Assembly (NCBI GenBank): GCA_030248195.1
Contig: JASAND010024101.1
Coordinates: 62,001 to 126,000 of the forward strand
Origin: Trissonchulus latispiculum
Lineage: Eukaryota > Nematoda > Enoplea > Enoplida > Ironidae
Length of the DNA: 64,000 bases
Direction: 5' to 3'
The stretch's first letter is position 1; every line of letters begins with the position of its first letter. This document shows positions 46,771 to 58,923 of the stretch, piece by piece. Both the position numbers and the translations under genes were made by a program. The notes beneath the pieces were generated by a model. That model made no database searches and was not told the DNA's origin. It was given only the letters and a program-made list of their open reading frames with translations.

Positions 46771-47568
46771 CACCGTGGCTTTTTCCTACAGGGGAAGGGG
46801 CGCCCTGCCCCAGACTTCGGTCGACCGCCATCCCACAATCCCTGCCCCTCCACGATCGAGCCTCCGGCCCTATGAGAACTTAGAATTGCCAGTTGATGCA
46901 GCATTTTCAACGATATATATATATATATATATATTAAGTCGTATAGTTAATATATTTGCTCATTAGCAAAAAATAGGTGTTTCTAATAATTTTTTTAACA
47001 ACATTTCTTCCCCCTGCCAATAAATCCGTTACCAAATTTTCTCCCCCCACCCATCTGCGCTTATTCTAGGGATTTTTTCTTGGGGGGGGCTTCTTGCGGG
47101 GCGCCCCCCCCCCAAAGGTCCCGCGGGCAAGGAATTTTTGGGGGGGGGCAACAATTTTTCGAAAAATATACTAAAAATAGCGCTATTTTTCTGGCATATA
47201 CTGTAAACGTTGACTTTTATACCAAAAATAAGCAGATTTGCGCGCCCACTTTTTTAGGGGGGGCCATTTTTGGGGGGGGGTACGATTTTTGGGAGGGGGA
47301 AGCGTGTTTATGGCGTGCCCCCCCCCCCACCCCCCCCCCCCACTAGAATAAGCCGAGCCCATAACTCCGTGGGCCCCCCGCCAGATCGGGGGGGCAGGGG
47401 GAGCGCAACGAGACTTGTTCCTCTAAAAAAATAGATCAGACATTTCCAAATATGTATGGGTAATGACGCCTAAATTAATGATTTTTATGCCTGACGATAG
47501 GTGTAGCTGGGTAAGAGCTGATAGAGACCATTGCCAGGTACATACACGGTGCGTTAATTACGTATATA

Positions 47569-47599
<31 letters not shown>

Positions 47600-47749
47600 A
47601 ATATTAACACCGTGGCTTTTTCCTACAGGGGAAGGGGCGCCCTGCCCCAGACTTCGGTCGACCGCCATCCCACAATCCCTGCCCCTCCACGATCGAGCCT
47701 CCGGCCCTATGAGAACTTAGAATTGCCAGTTGATGCAGCATTTTCAACG
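46061..47749. repeat. tandem duplication of about 840 bp including (TA)n tracts and a G-rich element
   Basis: Sequence from about 46061 to 46912 recurs at 46913-47749. Offsets of 837 to 847 bp reflect differing (TA)n and G-run lengths. Each copy contains a GCTTATTCTAGGG...CTAGAATAAGC element (46212-46505 and 47059-47353) and a GC-rich stretch after TTTTTCCTACAG (46784 and 47622) that resembles an acceptor but opens no useful frame. Confidence 0.85.
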
Positions 47750-48227
47750 GCACATGAGATCTCAAAAAAAGGTACTTAGATCGGGTTTTTTGGTTCATAC
47801 TAACTAAAAAAGGGTTGAATTTTACACTGGAAGTGTCAGAATTGCGATAGAACAATTTTTAAGACCTGTTAGGGGTGGGTTTATTTTCCCCCATTTGGGT
47901 TTTTTCCCCCCATTGGGTTTTTTTTCCCCCGCTACTTTGTGCATTATACCGCTCTAACGGTACAACCTAGAGAAGTGCAAATAGGCTTAAAGGAAAGTTC
48001 TAAGTACGCCAAGTACGATGGTATATAAAGTTCTCAGATACCCCTTATAATAAAAAAGTTCCAGCCAAAATCCGAAAATGTGGGTTTTTTTCCCCCCCAT
48101 GGCTATACCTAAAGAGTTATGTGAGGTACGGAGAAGAGCAGCCACCACTGCGGGCGTAAGAATCACATTTAGGATACAAAATCTTGGGGGTTTAACAATT
48201 TATCGTTTTATCTGCGGGGGGGGGGGA
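47750..48227. other. spacer with element debris
   Basis: AAAATGTGGGTTTTTTTCCC and CCATGGCTATACC near 48076 echo 20110-20145, so pieces of the same repeat are shared. No gene is supported. Confidence 0.4.
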
Positions 48228-49021
48228 GCTCGGCTGAATTTCGGATGTTTTTTTGGGGGGGGGGAGGTGGTAGGGGGGTTCCCCCAAACACAGCTATCCG
48301 AACCCCTCCCCCCCCAATCTATGCGTCAATGACCCTGCCCCCCAAAAAGAAGGCGTCAAAAACCCTCACCCAAAATATATCACTAGCATAACGTTCTTAT
48401 CGTGTTAGGTGTTTGTTCACCGATTTAAAGGGATTTTAGGTTGAAATTGTATAAATAGTTATCAAAAAAATGACCATTGTTCTAACAAAGTTAGCAACCT
48501 TTTTTGTACAAAAATCGTTGATGGGGGATTGGGAGGGGGGGGAGCCACTAGTTGGGGCAGGGTTACTCTAAAAATTTGGGGAGGGGGGAAATTTGGTCTA
48601 AAAATTTGGGGGGGGAATACCGCAGCTCGGCTGAATTTCGGATGTTTTTTTGGGGGGGGGGGGAGGTGGTAGGGGGGTTCCCCCCAAACACAGCTATCCG
48701 AACCCCTCCCCCCCCCAATCTATGCGTCAATGACCCTGCCCCCCAAAAAGAAGGCGTCAAAAACCCTCACCCAAAATATATCACTAGCATAACGTTCTTA
48801 TCGTGTTAGGTGTTTGTTCACCGATTTAAAGGGATTTTAGGTTGAAATTGTATAAATAGTTATCAAAAAAATGACCATTGTTCTAACAAAGTTAGCAACC
48901 TTTTTTGTACAAAAATCGTTGATGGGGGATTGGGAGGGGAGGGAGCCACTAGTTGGGGCAGGCTTACTCTAAAAATTTGGGGAGGGGGGAAATTTGGTCT
49001 AAAAATTTGGGGGGGGAATAC
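48228..49021. repeat. 397-bp tandem duplication
   Basis: GCTCGGCTGAATTTCGGATG occurs at 48228 and 48625, and the whole unit, including TTCCCCCAAACACAGCTATC and the G-runs, is repeated head-to-tail. Confidence 0.85.
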
Positions 49022-49545
49022 CGCCCCCAACCCCCTCCCCAAAGAATACTATGAACCTAATCACGTAAGAGCTCCATACATATTTAAACTTGGCAACAAA
49101 TCCGCGGGCGTGTTACAAAAAATCTGACATTAGATACAGCGATTATTTGCGTTTTTCCCTTAAACATTATAGCTGTGCTGTTGGGGGGGGGGGACCCTGC
49201 CCCCTAAATCTTTGGGTCGCCAACCCTGCCACCTAAACAATTTTTCGTACCCCTCTCCCCAGATCGGCCTTCGGCCGGCCCCCCCCCTTAAAAATTGTCA
49301 ATCCCGTACCAAAAATGTTAAATATTTTTAGCCAAAAATTACAACAATTTTTCAAAAAAATAAGGTAAAAATCACTGGAAATAGCTGGATATTGGGAAAA
49401 GTGTTCATTTTTTACACGAAAATCCTAAATTTTGCGCACCCACCCCCTCTAAACTTTTTCTTACCCCTCACCCCAAATCGACATTTGTCAAACCCCCCTC
49501 CCCCTTTTAGTGTCAAACCCCCACCCCCACATTTTTCACCAGCCA

Positions 49546-49880
49546 CACCTATGTTAAACATGCTAATTGTTCGCAAAAAAATTTCTATATATATTACCTT
49601 TCACTGGACCCCTACCCCCAGTTTTCGTAACATGCCACAGTTGCCCCTCACTACAAGGTGGGAATTGGTAAAATTTCAGATTTTGTTGGGGTGGAGGGCG
49701 GGGGGTTCCCACACCTATGGTAAACATGGAATTTGTTCCCAAATTAATTTATATATATATAACCTTTGAGTACTCCCCTCCCCCATTTTTTGTAACACCC
49801 CTCACTTCCCCCTCACAAAAAGGAGGGAATTGTTTAAATTTCTGATTTTGTTGGGGTGGAGGGCGGGGGTTCCCCCCCCT
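49546..49880. repeat. 166-bp imperfect tandem duplication
   Basis: The phrases CACACCTATG..TAAACATG and TTTTGTTGGGGTGGAGGGCG recur with a 166-bp offset. The copies are more diverged than the other duplications here. Confidence 0.65.
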
Positions 49881-50039
49881 CCTCCTAACATGGCTATGCC
49901 AACCCCTTCCCCAACTGCAGACATAAAATACTCTCCCCCAAAAGTATCTGTAGCATAACTCCCGTCCCCCAACTTAGATTAGGCGTAGCTATTGACTAGC
50001 TCAATATTTAGCTAATACTTGGCTTTTCCGACTTCGGCT

Positions 50040-52010
50040 TGTACAAGTCTACCTTGGCGAGTCCACTCCGACTCCGACTCCGATTTCCGATTCCGAGTCC
50101 GAGTTCCGATTTCCGTTCCGACTCCGACTTGAACTTGGATAAATAGAAACCACTCCCTACCTGCCTATCTGATCCGACTCCGAGTTCCGATTCCGACTCC
50201 GAGTTCCGACTTCCGTTCCGACTCCGACTTGAACTTGGATAAATAGAAACCACTCCCTACCTGCCTATCCGATCCGATTCCGATTTCCGATTGCGAGTCC
50301 GAGTTCCGACTTCCGTTCCGACTCCGACTTTAACTTGTATAAATACAAACCACTCCCTACGTGCCTATCCGATCCGACTCCGATTTCCGATTCCGAGTCC
50401 GAGTTCCGACTTCCGTTCCGACTCCGACTTGAACTTGGATAAATAGAAACCAGTCCCTACCTGCCTATCTGATCCGACTCCGAGTTCCGATTCCGACTCC
50501 GAGTTCCGACTTCCGTTCCGACTCCGACTTGAACTTGGATAAATAGAAACCACTCCCTACCTGCCTATCTGATCCGACTCCGAGTTCCGATTCCGACTCC
50601 GAGTTCCGACTTCCGTTCCGACTCCGACTTGAACTTGGATAAATAGAAACCACTCCCTACCTGCCTATCTGATCCGACTCCGATTTCCGATTGCGAGTCC
50701 GAGTTCCGACTTCCGTTCCGACTCCGACTTTAACTTGTATAAATAGAAACCAGTCCCTACGTGCCTATCCGATCCGACTCCGATTTCCGATTCAGAGTCC
50801 GAGTTCCGACTTCCGTTCCGACTCCGACTTGAACTTGGATAAATAGAAACCACTCCCTAGCTGCCTATCTGATCCGACTCCGAGTTCCGATTCAGACTCT
50901 GAGTTCCGACTTCCGTTCCGACTCCAACTTGAACTTGGATAAATAGAAACCACTCCCTACCTGCCTATCCGATCGGACTCCGATTTCCGATTCCGAGTCC
51001 GAGTTCCGACTTCCGTTCCGACTCCGACTTGAACTTGGATAAATAGAAACCACTGCCTACGTGCCTATCCGATCGGACTCCGATTTCGGATTCCGAGTCC
51101 GAGTTCCGACTTCCGTTCCGACTCCGACTTGAACTTGGATAAATAGAAACCACTCCCTACCTGCCTATCCGATCGGACTCCGATTTCCGATTCCGAGTCC
51201 GAGTTCCGACTTCCGTTCCGACTCCGACTTGAACTTGGATAAATAGAAACCACTCCCTACCTGCCTATCCGATCGGACTCCGATTTCCGATTCCGAGTCC
51301 GAGTTCCGACTTCCGTTCCGACTCCGACTTGAACTTGGATAAATAGAAACCACTCCCTAGCTGCCTATCTGATCCGATTCCGAGTTCCGATTCAGACTCT
51401 GAGTTCCGACTTCCGTTCCGACTCCAACTTGAACTTGGATAAATAGAAACCACTCCCTACCTGCCTATCCGATCCGACTCCGATTTCCGATTCCGAGTCC
51501 GAGTTCCGACTTCCGTTCCGACTCCGACTTGAACTTGGATAAATAGAAACCACTGCCTACGTGCCTATCCGATCGGACTCCGATTTCGGATTCCGAGTCC
51601 GAGTTCCGACTTCCGTTCCGACTCCGACTTGAACTTGGATAAATAGAAACCACTGCCTACGTGCCTATCCGATCCGACTCCGATTTCCGATTCCGAGTCC
51701 GAGTTCCGACTTCCGTTCCGACTCCGACTTGAACTTGGATAAATAGAAACCACTCTCTACCTGCCTATCTGATCCGACTCCGAGTTCCGATTCCGACTCC
51801 GAGTTCCGACTTCCGTTCCGACTCCCACTTGAACTTGGATAAATAGAAACCACTCCCTACCTGCCTATTTGATCCGACTCCGAGTTCCGATTCCGACTCT
51901 AAGTTCCGACTTCCGTTCCGACTCCGACTTGAACTTGGATAAATACAAACCACTGCCTACCTGCCTATCTGATCCGACTCCGATTTCCGACTCCCAAATA
52001 CTTCCTATCT
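50040..52010. repeat. 100-bp minisatellite, about twenty copies
   Basis: A 100-bp unit (TTCCGACTTCCGTTCCGACT ... CTTGGATAAATAGAAACCAC) repeats about 20 times. Two or three unit variants alternate (CCGAGTTCCGATTCC and CCGATTTCCGATTCC). Because 100 is not a multiple of three, each copy yields a 62-codon minus-strand frame rich in Arg, Ser and Glu that overlaps the next; these are not genes. Inside the unit, CCGACT and CCGAGT sub-words suggest growth from a 6-bp seed. Confidence 0.95.
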
Positions 52011-52480
52011 GCCTCTCCTATCCGACTCCAATTACGGGTCCCGAAACAGCCTCTCAGACTAACAATCTGACTTTCCGAGTTTGTTTGTCCGACTTTGAAG
52101 GCCATATTCCGACTTTCACTGCGTTGCATCCATCAATCTAGACCCCCATTTTTCGTTTCTGCGAATCAATCTGATAGACGAAAGGCAAAACATAGTCCTC
52201 AGATCTTGTCACTATTTAGGCGTGTTCACTTTGCTACATAGTTTGAAATTGGGCATTTTAATTAATAAACTAATCCTAGTTCATTACTTTGTTCAGTCAT
52301 CAATAATCCGGTGGTATTAGCAAATGGTCTTTAGATTTCTTCTAATCAAGGAAGGAAGAAGAAACAAAATAAGTCGCAGTCACTCTCCCAAACAACATTT
52401 TTCATTTCCACTGATATGTACCTTCTGCATTTTCAGAAATCTTTTCTTCCTGCCTTTGTCTACATGAATATACGGTAAAG

Positions 52481-54059
52481 TTGCGTTATGGCGCCCGTGA
52501 ACTTAGGTCATTTTAATTTTGGTGCGTTAGGGCGCTCAAATGGTGCTTTAGGGCGCCTGTTTCGTTAGGGCGCCCAGTATGTGCGTTAGGGCCCCCAGTG
52601 AGTGCGTTAGGGCGCCTGTAGAGTGCGTTAGGGCGCCTGATTGTTTTCACGATAATAAAGTGTTTTTGGGAATGAAGATCTATTATGAAAGTGTTAACGT
52701 AATGCATAGTTTAAAAGTATAAATAGAGGGGGGTCCGCATTAATGAATATATGTATAGCCTGTTCTCCTAAAACGAAAATTTTACTGCTGAAATTTGAAA
52801 GCACAAATTAGTTTTAATTAATTAAAATATATCTGCATAGTGGAGTGTCAAAACAAAATCTTTGTTTACGCGCAAAAAGTATCAAGAGTGCATAATTGCA
52901 CTATATATAAGAAGAAGAGTAAGCCACTAGAGGGCTTCTCTTCTTGGCATTGCGTAACGGTGCTCCGACCACAATACGCGAATGTTCCCCCGTTTGGTGG
53001 GGGGGTAGCTCTCTTCGACAAAGCATACCCCCCCTCCGTTTGGTGGGGGGTAGCAGAAAAGAGGTCCCCGTTTGGTGGGGGGGGGTAGCCAACAGCCAAT
53101 CAGATTGCAGAGACCCCCTCCCCGTTTGGTGGGGGGGTAGAGCAGAGGATTACGGTAGTTTTTGTTCTATTCGAAAATGGGTCCCCGTTTGGTGGGGGGG
53201 TAGCAAAAAGAGGTCCCCGTTTGGTGGGGGGGTAGCAAAGAGGTCCCCGTTTGGTGGGGGGGTAGACAAAGAGGTCCCCGTTTGGGGGGGGTCGCCAACA
53301 GCCAATCAGATTCGTCCAATCTTAGCCTGACTTGGCGACCCCCCCAAACGGGGACCCCATTCTGCCTTCCCCCCACCAATCGGGGACCCCTTTTGCATAC
53401 CCCCCCACCAAATGGGGACCCCTTTTGCCTACCCCCCCCCACCAAACGGGGACCCCTTTTGCCTACCCCCCCACCAAACGGGGAGGGGGTACGCTCGTCG
53501 ACCCCCCCACCAAACGGGGGAACATTCGCGTATTGTGGTCGGAGCACCGTTACGCAACGCCAAGAAGAGAAGCCCTCTAGTGGCTTACTCTTCTTCTATA
53601 ATATAAAGGAATAAATTATGGACTCTTGAAAGTATGATAAGTTTATGGAAACAGGAAAATTCATAAAATCTTAGATTTTTAATTTGACTTGCACTTGATT
53701 CTTTGGTTACAACTTGGAGCACAATAATGGTGATTGTTTTACAAAAATTCAGAAATAAAAATAATTTTCAATTAATTTACATTGATTACTGATTTAAAGT
53801 TTTAATGTTTTTTAAGGATTTCACTAATTGTTCCTCTCTATTCGTACTTTAAACTGTATATTAAGTACTATGAAAGAAACAGATTCGGTTGTTTCCTATT
53901 GGAATAGTCGCCTCATAACACATAGAGTGGGCGCCCTAACGCACACACTGGGCGCCCTAACGCACATATTGGGCGCCCTAACGCACCATGTCCAAAAATT
54001 GAAAAAAGCGCCCTAACGCACTATAGGGGCGCCCTAACGCAACAGGCGCCCTAACGCAA
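52481..54059. mobile_element. fold-back element of GGCGCCCTAACGCA words
   Basis: The left arm (52481-52640) carries six to seven TGCGTTAGGGCGCC words, and the right arm (53927-54059) carries the inverse GGCGCCCTAACGCA. The outer ends are TTGCGTTATGGCGCC and GGCGCCCTAACGCAA. No clear target duplication was found. Another palindromic element is nested inside. Confidence 0.7.
52910..53597. mobile_element. nested palindromic element with CCCCGTTTGGTGGGG repeats
   Basis: Near-perfect arms of about 100 bp (AGAAGAAGAGTAAGCCACTA inward and its inverse from 53500 to 53597) enclose many copies of CCCCGTTTGGTGGGGGG: plus orientation to about 53290, inverted from 53340. Flanks share only ATA. The arms also include GGTGCTCCGACCACAATACG. 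Open frames through the repeat are artefacts. Confidence 0.75.
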
Positions 54060-54289
54060 TACAATCGAATATACAAGGATGTGTGTTCCAACAAACACTG
54101 CAAGTTCCTCAACTTTTGATTATTTGATAATTTTTCTAGTTTGAAGTTGAACACAAAAACGTGAAAAATTCGGAATTTGGGGAGGTATAAGTGATATTGT
54201 GGTAGGATGCAATTGGATAAGAAAGAAATAAAGAAATAATTAAACAAGGACTTCTAACGCGTGTCGTACACTGTCTGTAGTTTCTCCTG

Positions 54290-54639
54290 GGGCCAGTTTC
54301 ATAAAAGTTGTCTAGTCTGCGAGTCGTCGAGTAGCCATTTGCTCGCAGTATGTTATCTCCTCGGTATTAAAAACTAAACAGTAGTCATCGAGGCTTAATT
54401 TCTGTTCGGTGCAATTTGTAGGACAATGTTAAATAGTTCCACGGTCGAAATATTAAGCTTTTAAATTTTTTTAAAATTTGTCGAGTAAAATTATTACAAT
54501 GAAAATTCCTCGAGTAAAATTTAACTAGAGAACTCTCGACTCGAAAACTAGCAGTATTTTTCAACAGTATTCGCGTTTCAGGAGCACAAGTCACAGATAC
54601 TCGACTCGACAACTCGACAAAATTTTATGAAACTGGCCC
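54290..54639. mobile_element. Harbinger-like miniature element, ACTCGAC words
   Basis: GGGCCAGTTTCATAAAA and the inverse TTTTATGAAACTGGCCC bound 350 bp, flanked by the 3-bp repeat CTG (54287-54289 and 54640-54642). Subterminal sequence repeats ACTCGAC and GTCGAGT words. A 3-bp duplication and GGGCC ends fit PIF/Harbinger-type elements. Confidence 0.7.
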
Positions 54640-54642
54640 CTG

Positions 54643-56254
54643 CTGTCTGAACGTGACTGACAGATAGGACAATACCACATGACTCCAAAACAGCCAACGT
54701 TTGCTTAATTTATTATAATTCTAATGTAATCCCTCTCCCACATACCTCCTCGTTACCAAAATCGTTCAAATTGGCAACGGCCACGATTATACTTCTACAG
54801 TCGCTGAGTATGTGAAATGAAATAAGGGCGTCTTAAAAGTAGGCCAATCGTGACATTGGATATAGTCAACCATTCATGAGTGTCTTCAGACAGTACCCAC
54901 TCCCAGCTTTAAGCACTGACAATGGTGGACCAAATGTGGTTGTTTGCCCCCTTGCCTCTCCAGTGCTCAAGACTTTGAAAACTTTTGACCTACAAACCTA
55001 GTCTAGAATCAAAGCAAGCTATTGTTTGGGTATGCCTTAGACCACGCTGAATTCAGATATCGCAAAGTTTGATCTAGCGAGTTCCCGCTTTTTCTCATTT
55101 TTTTGCTGATCGCAAGGAGAGATTGGTGGTCATCGTGACTCCCTCATCTCTTAGTAGACAGACAGACAGACAGACGCTCTTAGATTCCATAATACCTTTC
55201 TTGATGCTCATTTCCTCGTGACTGTGGACTCTTACCGGGTCCTGTAGCCGTATAGCATTTATACCTGGGCCCGGATAATTTTCTGTTTATGATTAACAGT
55301 TAGTTAATTCAACCAATCAACACAATAAAAAGATTGAACAGTTCCATGTAAACAGTAAACAGTATTAAATTAAATTAATAAAATAATGATTTAAGCTCGA
55401 CCCGATCAATTTCTTATGGACACAGTCCTATTTGTGGCACGTATAAAAAACTGTGGCACATTGGCGTGTTCTGGTCAGAACGAAACCACCCAACAGCCAC
55501 CAATTTTTCTATTCTTTGTGGTATACCCTTCGGTGTGGCGCTTGCCACACTTCGTATTCTGTGACACTTTGATAATCCTAATAAGGCATAGCGCATTTTG
55601 TACTACATTAATTTTAAAACTAAGCTGTAATTAGTGCTACAGGTAGCGTGGGTGATTCATGTCAGGCAGCATTTCTAGCAGAGACGATAAACTTTGTGCT
55701 TCGAGCTTCTAGAATCCATCTAATGTCGGGTCCGAAAGGATAAGCTTAAAATCCTGAAAGGAGTATGCATTATCCGAGTTCAACCGTCACGTGCATAGCT
55801 TAAGGTGATCAGATTTGTTCACTTTCGTCAGATCACTGTACGTAGTTCTTGCAGAGGGGGTAATACTGTACACCTCGGCATTTAGTAGGCTTATGTCTTC
55901 AGAGATCTTGAAAAACTGGCTTTTGATGCGTTTGCTGAGGACTGTAGGAGTAGAGTTGTCTGTGGCAGATCAGACGGGACCCACTGAGACGGAGAACTTC
56001 ATCTTCCATCCTGATTTTAAAACCTGTTTAAATTCCTGATTCTATTGTGGGTCCAGGTTTAGTTGTCTTCCCTATCCGCAGTTTTCTTGGTCTTCCAGCA
56101 AACTGGATGAAGTTTTTTAGCTACAGGAATCTCTAACCTAAACCAGGTTAAGCTGAAGGCTGAAACTAGGGAGGATTACTGCAAAAGATTCACCTAATTA
56201 CCCTCCTAGCAGGCTAGGAGGTTGTCTAGCAGCTGCACATTAATAGGAAGTTAG
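54643..56254. other. noncoding region
   Basis: No gene is supported. A (GACA)n microsatellite lies at 55156-55175. A 74-codon plus frame at 55815-56039 has no domain I know. No repeats stand out. Confidence 0.4.
55156..55175. repeat. (GACA)n microsatellite
   Basis: Five consecutive GACA units. Confidence 0.9.
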
Positions 56255-56806
56255 GGCCTATTTCTTTAAAGATTAAAATGGTTGGATTAAACTGATAAAA
56301 AATCAGCCGGATTAAAATTTTAATTGCTATTTCTTTAATGCTGGATTAAAAGGATTAAAATTAACTCGTTTAATCCGACCATTTTTAATCCACAGATTAA
56401 ACGACTTGATCTTAATCCATTTAATCAGCAATTAAAGAAACAGCGATTAAAAGTTTTAATCCGCCAACTTTTAATCCGTTTAATCCGCGTAGATGCACGA
56501 GGATTAAAAGTTAGTTGAAAATGCAGGCGGAGGATTAAACGGATTAAAATTAATCTTTAAAGAAACAGAGATTAAGCAGGTCGGATTAAAATTAACTCGT
56601 TGAGTTTTTAATCCGAAGTGTGAATAAAGAAACAGGATTAGATTAAAATTTTAATCCTAGGTGCATTAAAGAAATAGGATTAAATTTAATCCGTTTAACT
56701 CGTTTAACTCGCTGGATTAAATTTTAATCCGTTTAATCCGAGGTGCTATTTCTTTAATGCGGATTAATTTTAATCTAATCCGTTTAATCTTTAAAGAAAT
56801 AGGGCC
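56255..56806. mobile_element. Harbinger-like miniature element, GATTAAA words
   Basis: GGCCTATTTCTTTAAAG and the inverse CTTTAAAGAAATAGGGCC bound 552 bp, flanked by TAG (56252-56254 and 56807-56809). The interior is almost entirely GGATTAAA and TTTAATCC words plus AAAGAAA(T/C)AG motifs that echo the ends. No coding sequence. Confidence 0.75.
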
Positions 56807-57435
56807 TAGAGGACTCTTTGGAACGCATATTCCTAAGTGACCACCTAAGCATAACTTATGGAATTTAATATAGGACCAATAACCACCCTTAGATTTTTGC
56901 ATCGCAGATCTGTGTTTTCGCACATAAATCTTGATTCTTGGTGCTTATTGTCGCCAAGTCATTGCTTTTCGGACGGATTAGTGTATGTAAAATTATGAAC
57001 TGTAACACTCTCACAATTTCTTATCGCGACAGTCAAGAACTACTCGGTTGAACTCGCCATTTGGTTGAGGCGCAGGGAATGCGACCACAAGCTAAGCTAA
57101 GCTAGCACTAATCCAGATACATCAGTATCCAAGTAGGTACACAAGGATGCCGAGAACTTTCTGTTAATTCTAGGATTTACTTTACTGTAGGCTTCGTGAT
57201 AAATTAAGTCATATAAGCCACTGAAAGGGTAACCTTAAATAATCCTGTAACCTTAAAGCTGCTTGCAGTCATTATTCAAAGGCTTAAAGCTGGTTCACGT
57301 GAAATAATTATGCTTTACATTAACAGGGCTTTGATAATAGTTCCTCAGTTCTCCTGGTGCAAACACAGGTTTCAAGACTGCTACAGGCTGTAACAGCCTG
57401 TGCAGAACAACCTTTTGGGCTGACTTGGTTAATGT

Positions 57436-57508
57436 AATCGGTGGTGCAGTGGTAACCACGTCTGTTTTCGGATCGGAAGGGCCGTGGTTCGATCCTCAGC
57501 GCGGCTAG
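57436..57508 (+). ncRNA. tRNA-like sequence, probable SINE head
   Basis: TGGTGCAGTGG fits an RNA polymerase III A box and GGTTCGATCC is a perfect B box, at tRNA-like spacing. The acceptor stem does not pair (TAATCGG against GCGCGGC), so a functional tRNA is unlikely. A T-rich stretch with T-runs follows at 57510-57535 and could terminate Pol III. I call it a tRNA-derived SINE or tRNA relic. Confidence 0.55.
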
Positions 57509-57850
57509 TTTTCTATTTTTTTATTTTTTCTACTCATAAATTTTTTCTTTATCCTAGTGAACGTATAATAATATACTAAAAGTGAGCCCCTACTGAGTTA
57601 GAGATTGAACTTCTACTGTATATTTTGTAGTCAGCATAGAAAATAATATGTTATCCTAAGTCTAGATATGTTTAATGGTGTTTTGACGCTTCATGCTGGA
57701 TTTTCCAATAGCCCAATACCATTAGCTTTCAAACTCGACTGTAGTACAGAACGAATTAATAATTGCTGATTTTTTGGAAGTTTCAATTTTTTAGGAGTAG
57801 GCCCCCTTCGAAATCGGGATAGATCCAGCCCAAAATCGGACCTTGTGTTG

Positions 57851-58809
57851 CAGGGATGGAAACTGGGTCATGGGTCATTGGGTCATGGGTCGTTTGGGTC
57901 GCCATTTTTGCTTGGGTCACTGGGTCTTCGGTCACTGATTTTGTGAAACCGTTGGGTCAGTATGGGTCTGGGTCAGTCTTCCTGTGGGTCACTTTGGGTC
58001 TGGGTTAGCAAATTTTAGTGGGTCATTTTGGGTTTGGGTCACAGGGTCTTGCCAAGTCTTTAAAGTAAGCTTCCGGTTTCAATTTTTGTGATGGAAATTT
58101 AGCCAATTTTAAAATTTAAAACTTAAAATTTAATTTAAAATTTAAAACCCGGTTCTAAAAGATATTTAATATATATTTTTTAAAATTTTTGCGCCTTCGG
58201 CGCGATCACTAACAATTTTATTAAATTTAGCACTCTCTTCACAGAAATCAGTAGATAAGTGTGACTTGCCTTGCCATGCCATTCTATTTCAGTCGGTTCA
58301 TATGGTAAAAGCCACGTACCAAGGTGGACATATTTCTATCGATTTTAAAATTTACAATTCATAACAAGATAAGCTTTGAAATCTTGATAGGACCCTTAGC
58401 TTTTACCAGTGCCCTTGTATGATCAACTTTATATGCTACAAACTTTCCACCGGCATAGGTGTTTTGTAAGAAAACAAACTGTCGACCTAGTTTCACAAAA
58501 AAGGGGAATGTACTTGTTCTTGAATCTTTTCAAAAATTAAGAAATTTACGGTGTTTTCAAATTACTGCACAAAAGGACAATCACGTTTAGGTAAAGTCAG
58601 TCTGGGTAATGTTATTTTATTGGATCATTTGGGTTTGGGTCACAAAAATTCTTGGGTCAGTTGGGTCTGGGTCACGAAAACGTTTGGGTCATTTGGGTTT
58701 GGGGTCACCAAATTTTAAAATTTTATGGGCCCGCTTTGGGTCTGGGTCAAATTTTCGTTTGGATCGAGTGGGTCATGGGTCACAAAAAGTGACCCAGTTT
58801 CCAACCCTG
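57851..58809. mobile_element. hAT-like non-autonomous element, family CAGGGATGGAAAC
   Basis: CAGGGATGGAAACTGGGTCA and the inverted end TGACCCAGTTTCCAACCCTG are flanked by a perfect 8-bp duplication TTGTGTTG (57843-57850 and 58810-58817). Both ends continue into chains of GGGTCA(T)TGGGTC words. The 959 bp contain no transposase. A GCGCCTTCGGCGCG hairpin lies near 58190. Confidence 0.88.
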
Positions 58810-58923
58810 TTGTGTTGTATGCAAGTTACACTTTAATTTTAAATATTGCGGATGATTTTGCTTTTGCATGCTTTCTTGATGCCATATAGAAATTTGCCAG
58901 AGTTTGACGCAAACCACATAGTA

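Noticed and set aside
46784..46890. Exon-like stretch after TTTTTCCTACAG
   Set aside because: It is part of an 840-bp tandem repeat, present twice, and closes with a stop soon after.
48078..48332. 84-codon plus frame starting near CCATGGCTATACC
   Set aside because: The first part matches repeat debris at 20.1 kb and the rest is G-rich repeat.
50008..51953. Series of 62-codon Arg/Ser/Glu-rich frames
   Set aside because: Each is a by-product of the 100-bp repeat, which is not a multiple of three, so no continuous protein exists.
55815..56039. 74-codon plus frame
   Set aside because: No recognisable family, no neighbours and no splice context.
57436..57508. Functional tRNA gene
   Set aside because: A and B boxes are good, but the acceptor stem does not pair, so it is listed as a tRNA-like SINE head instead.
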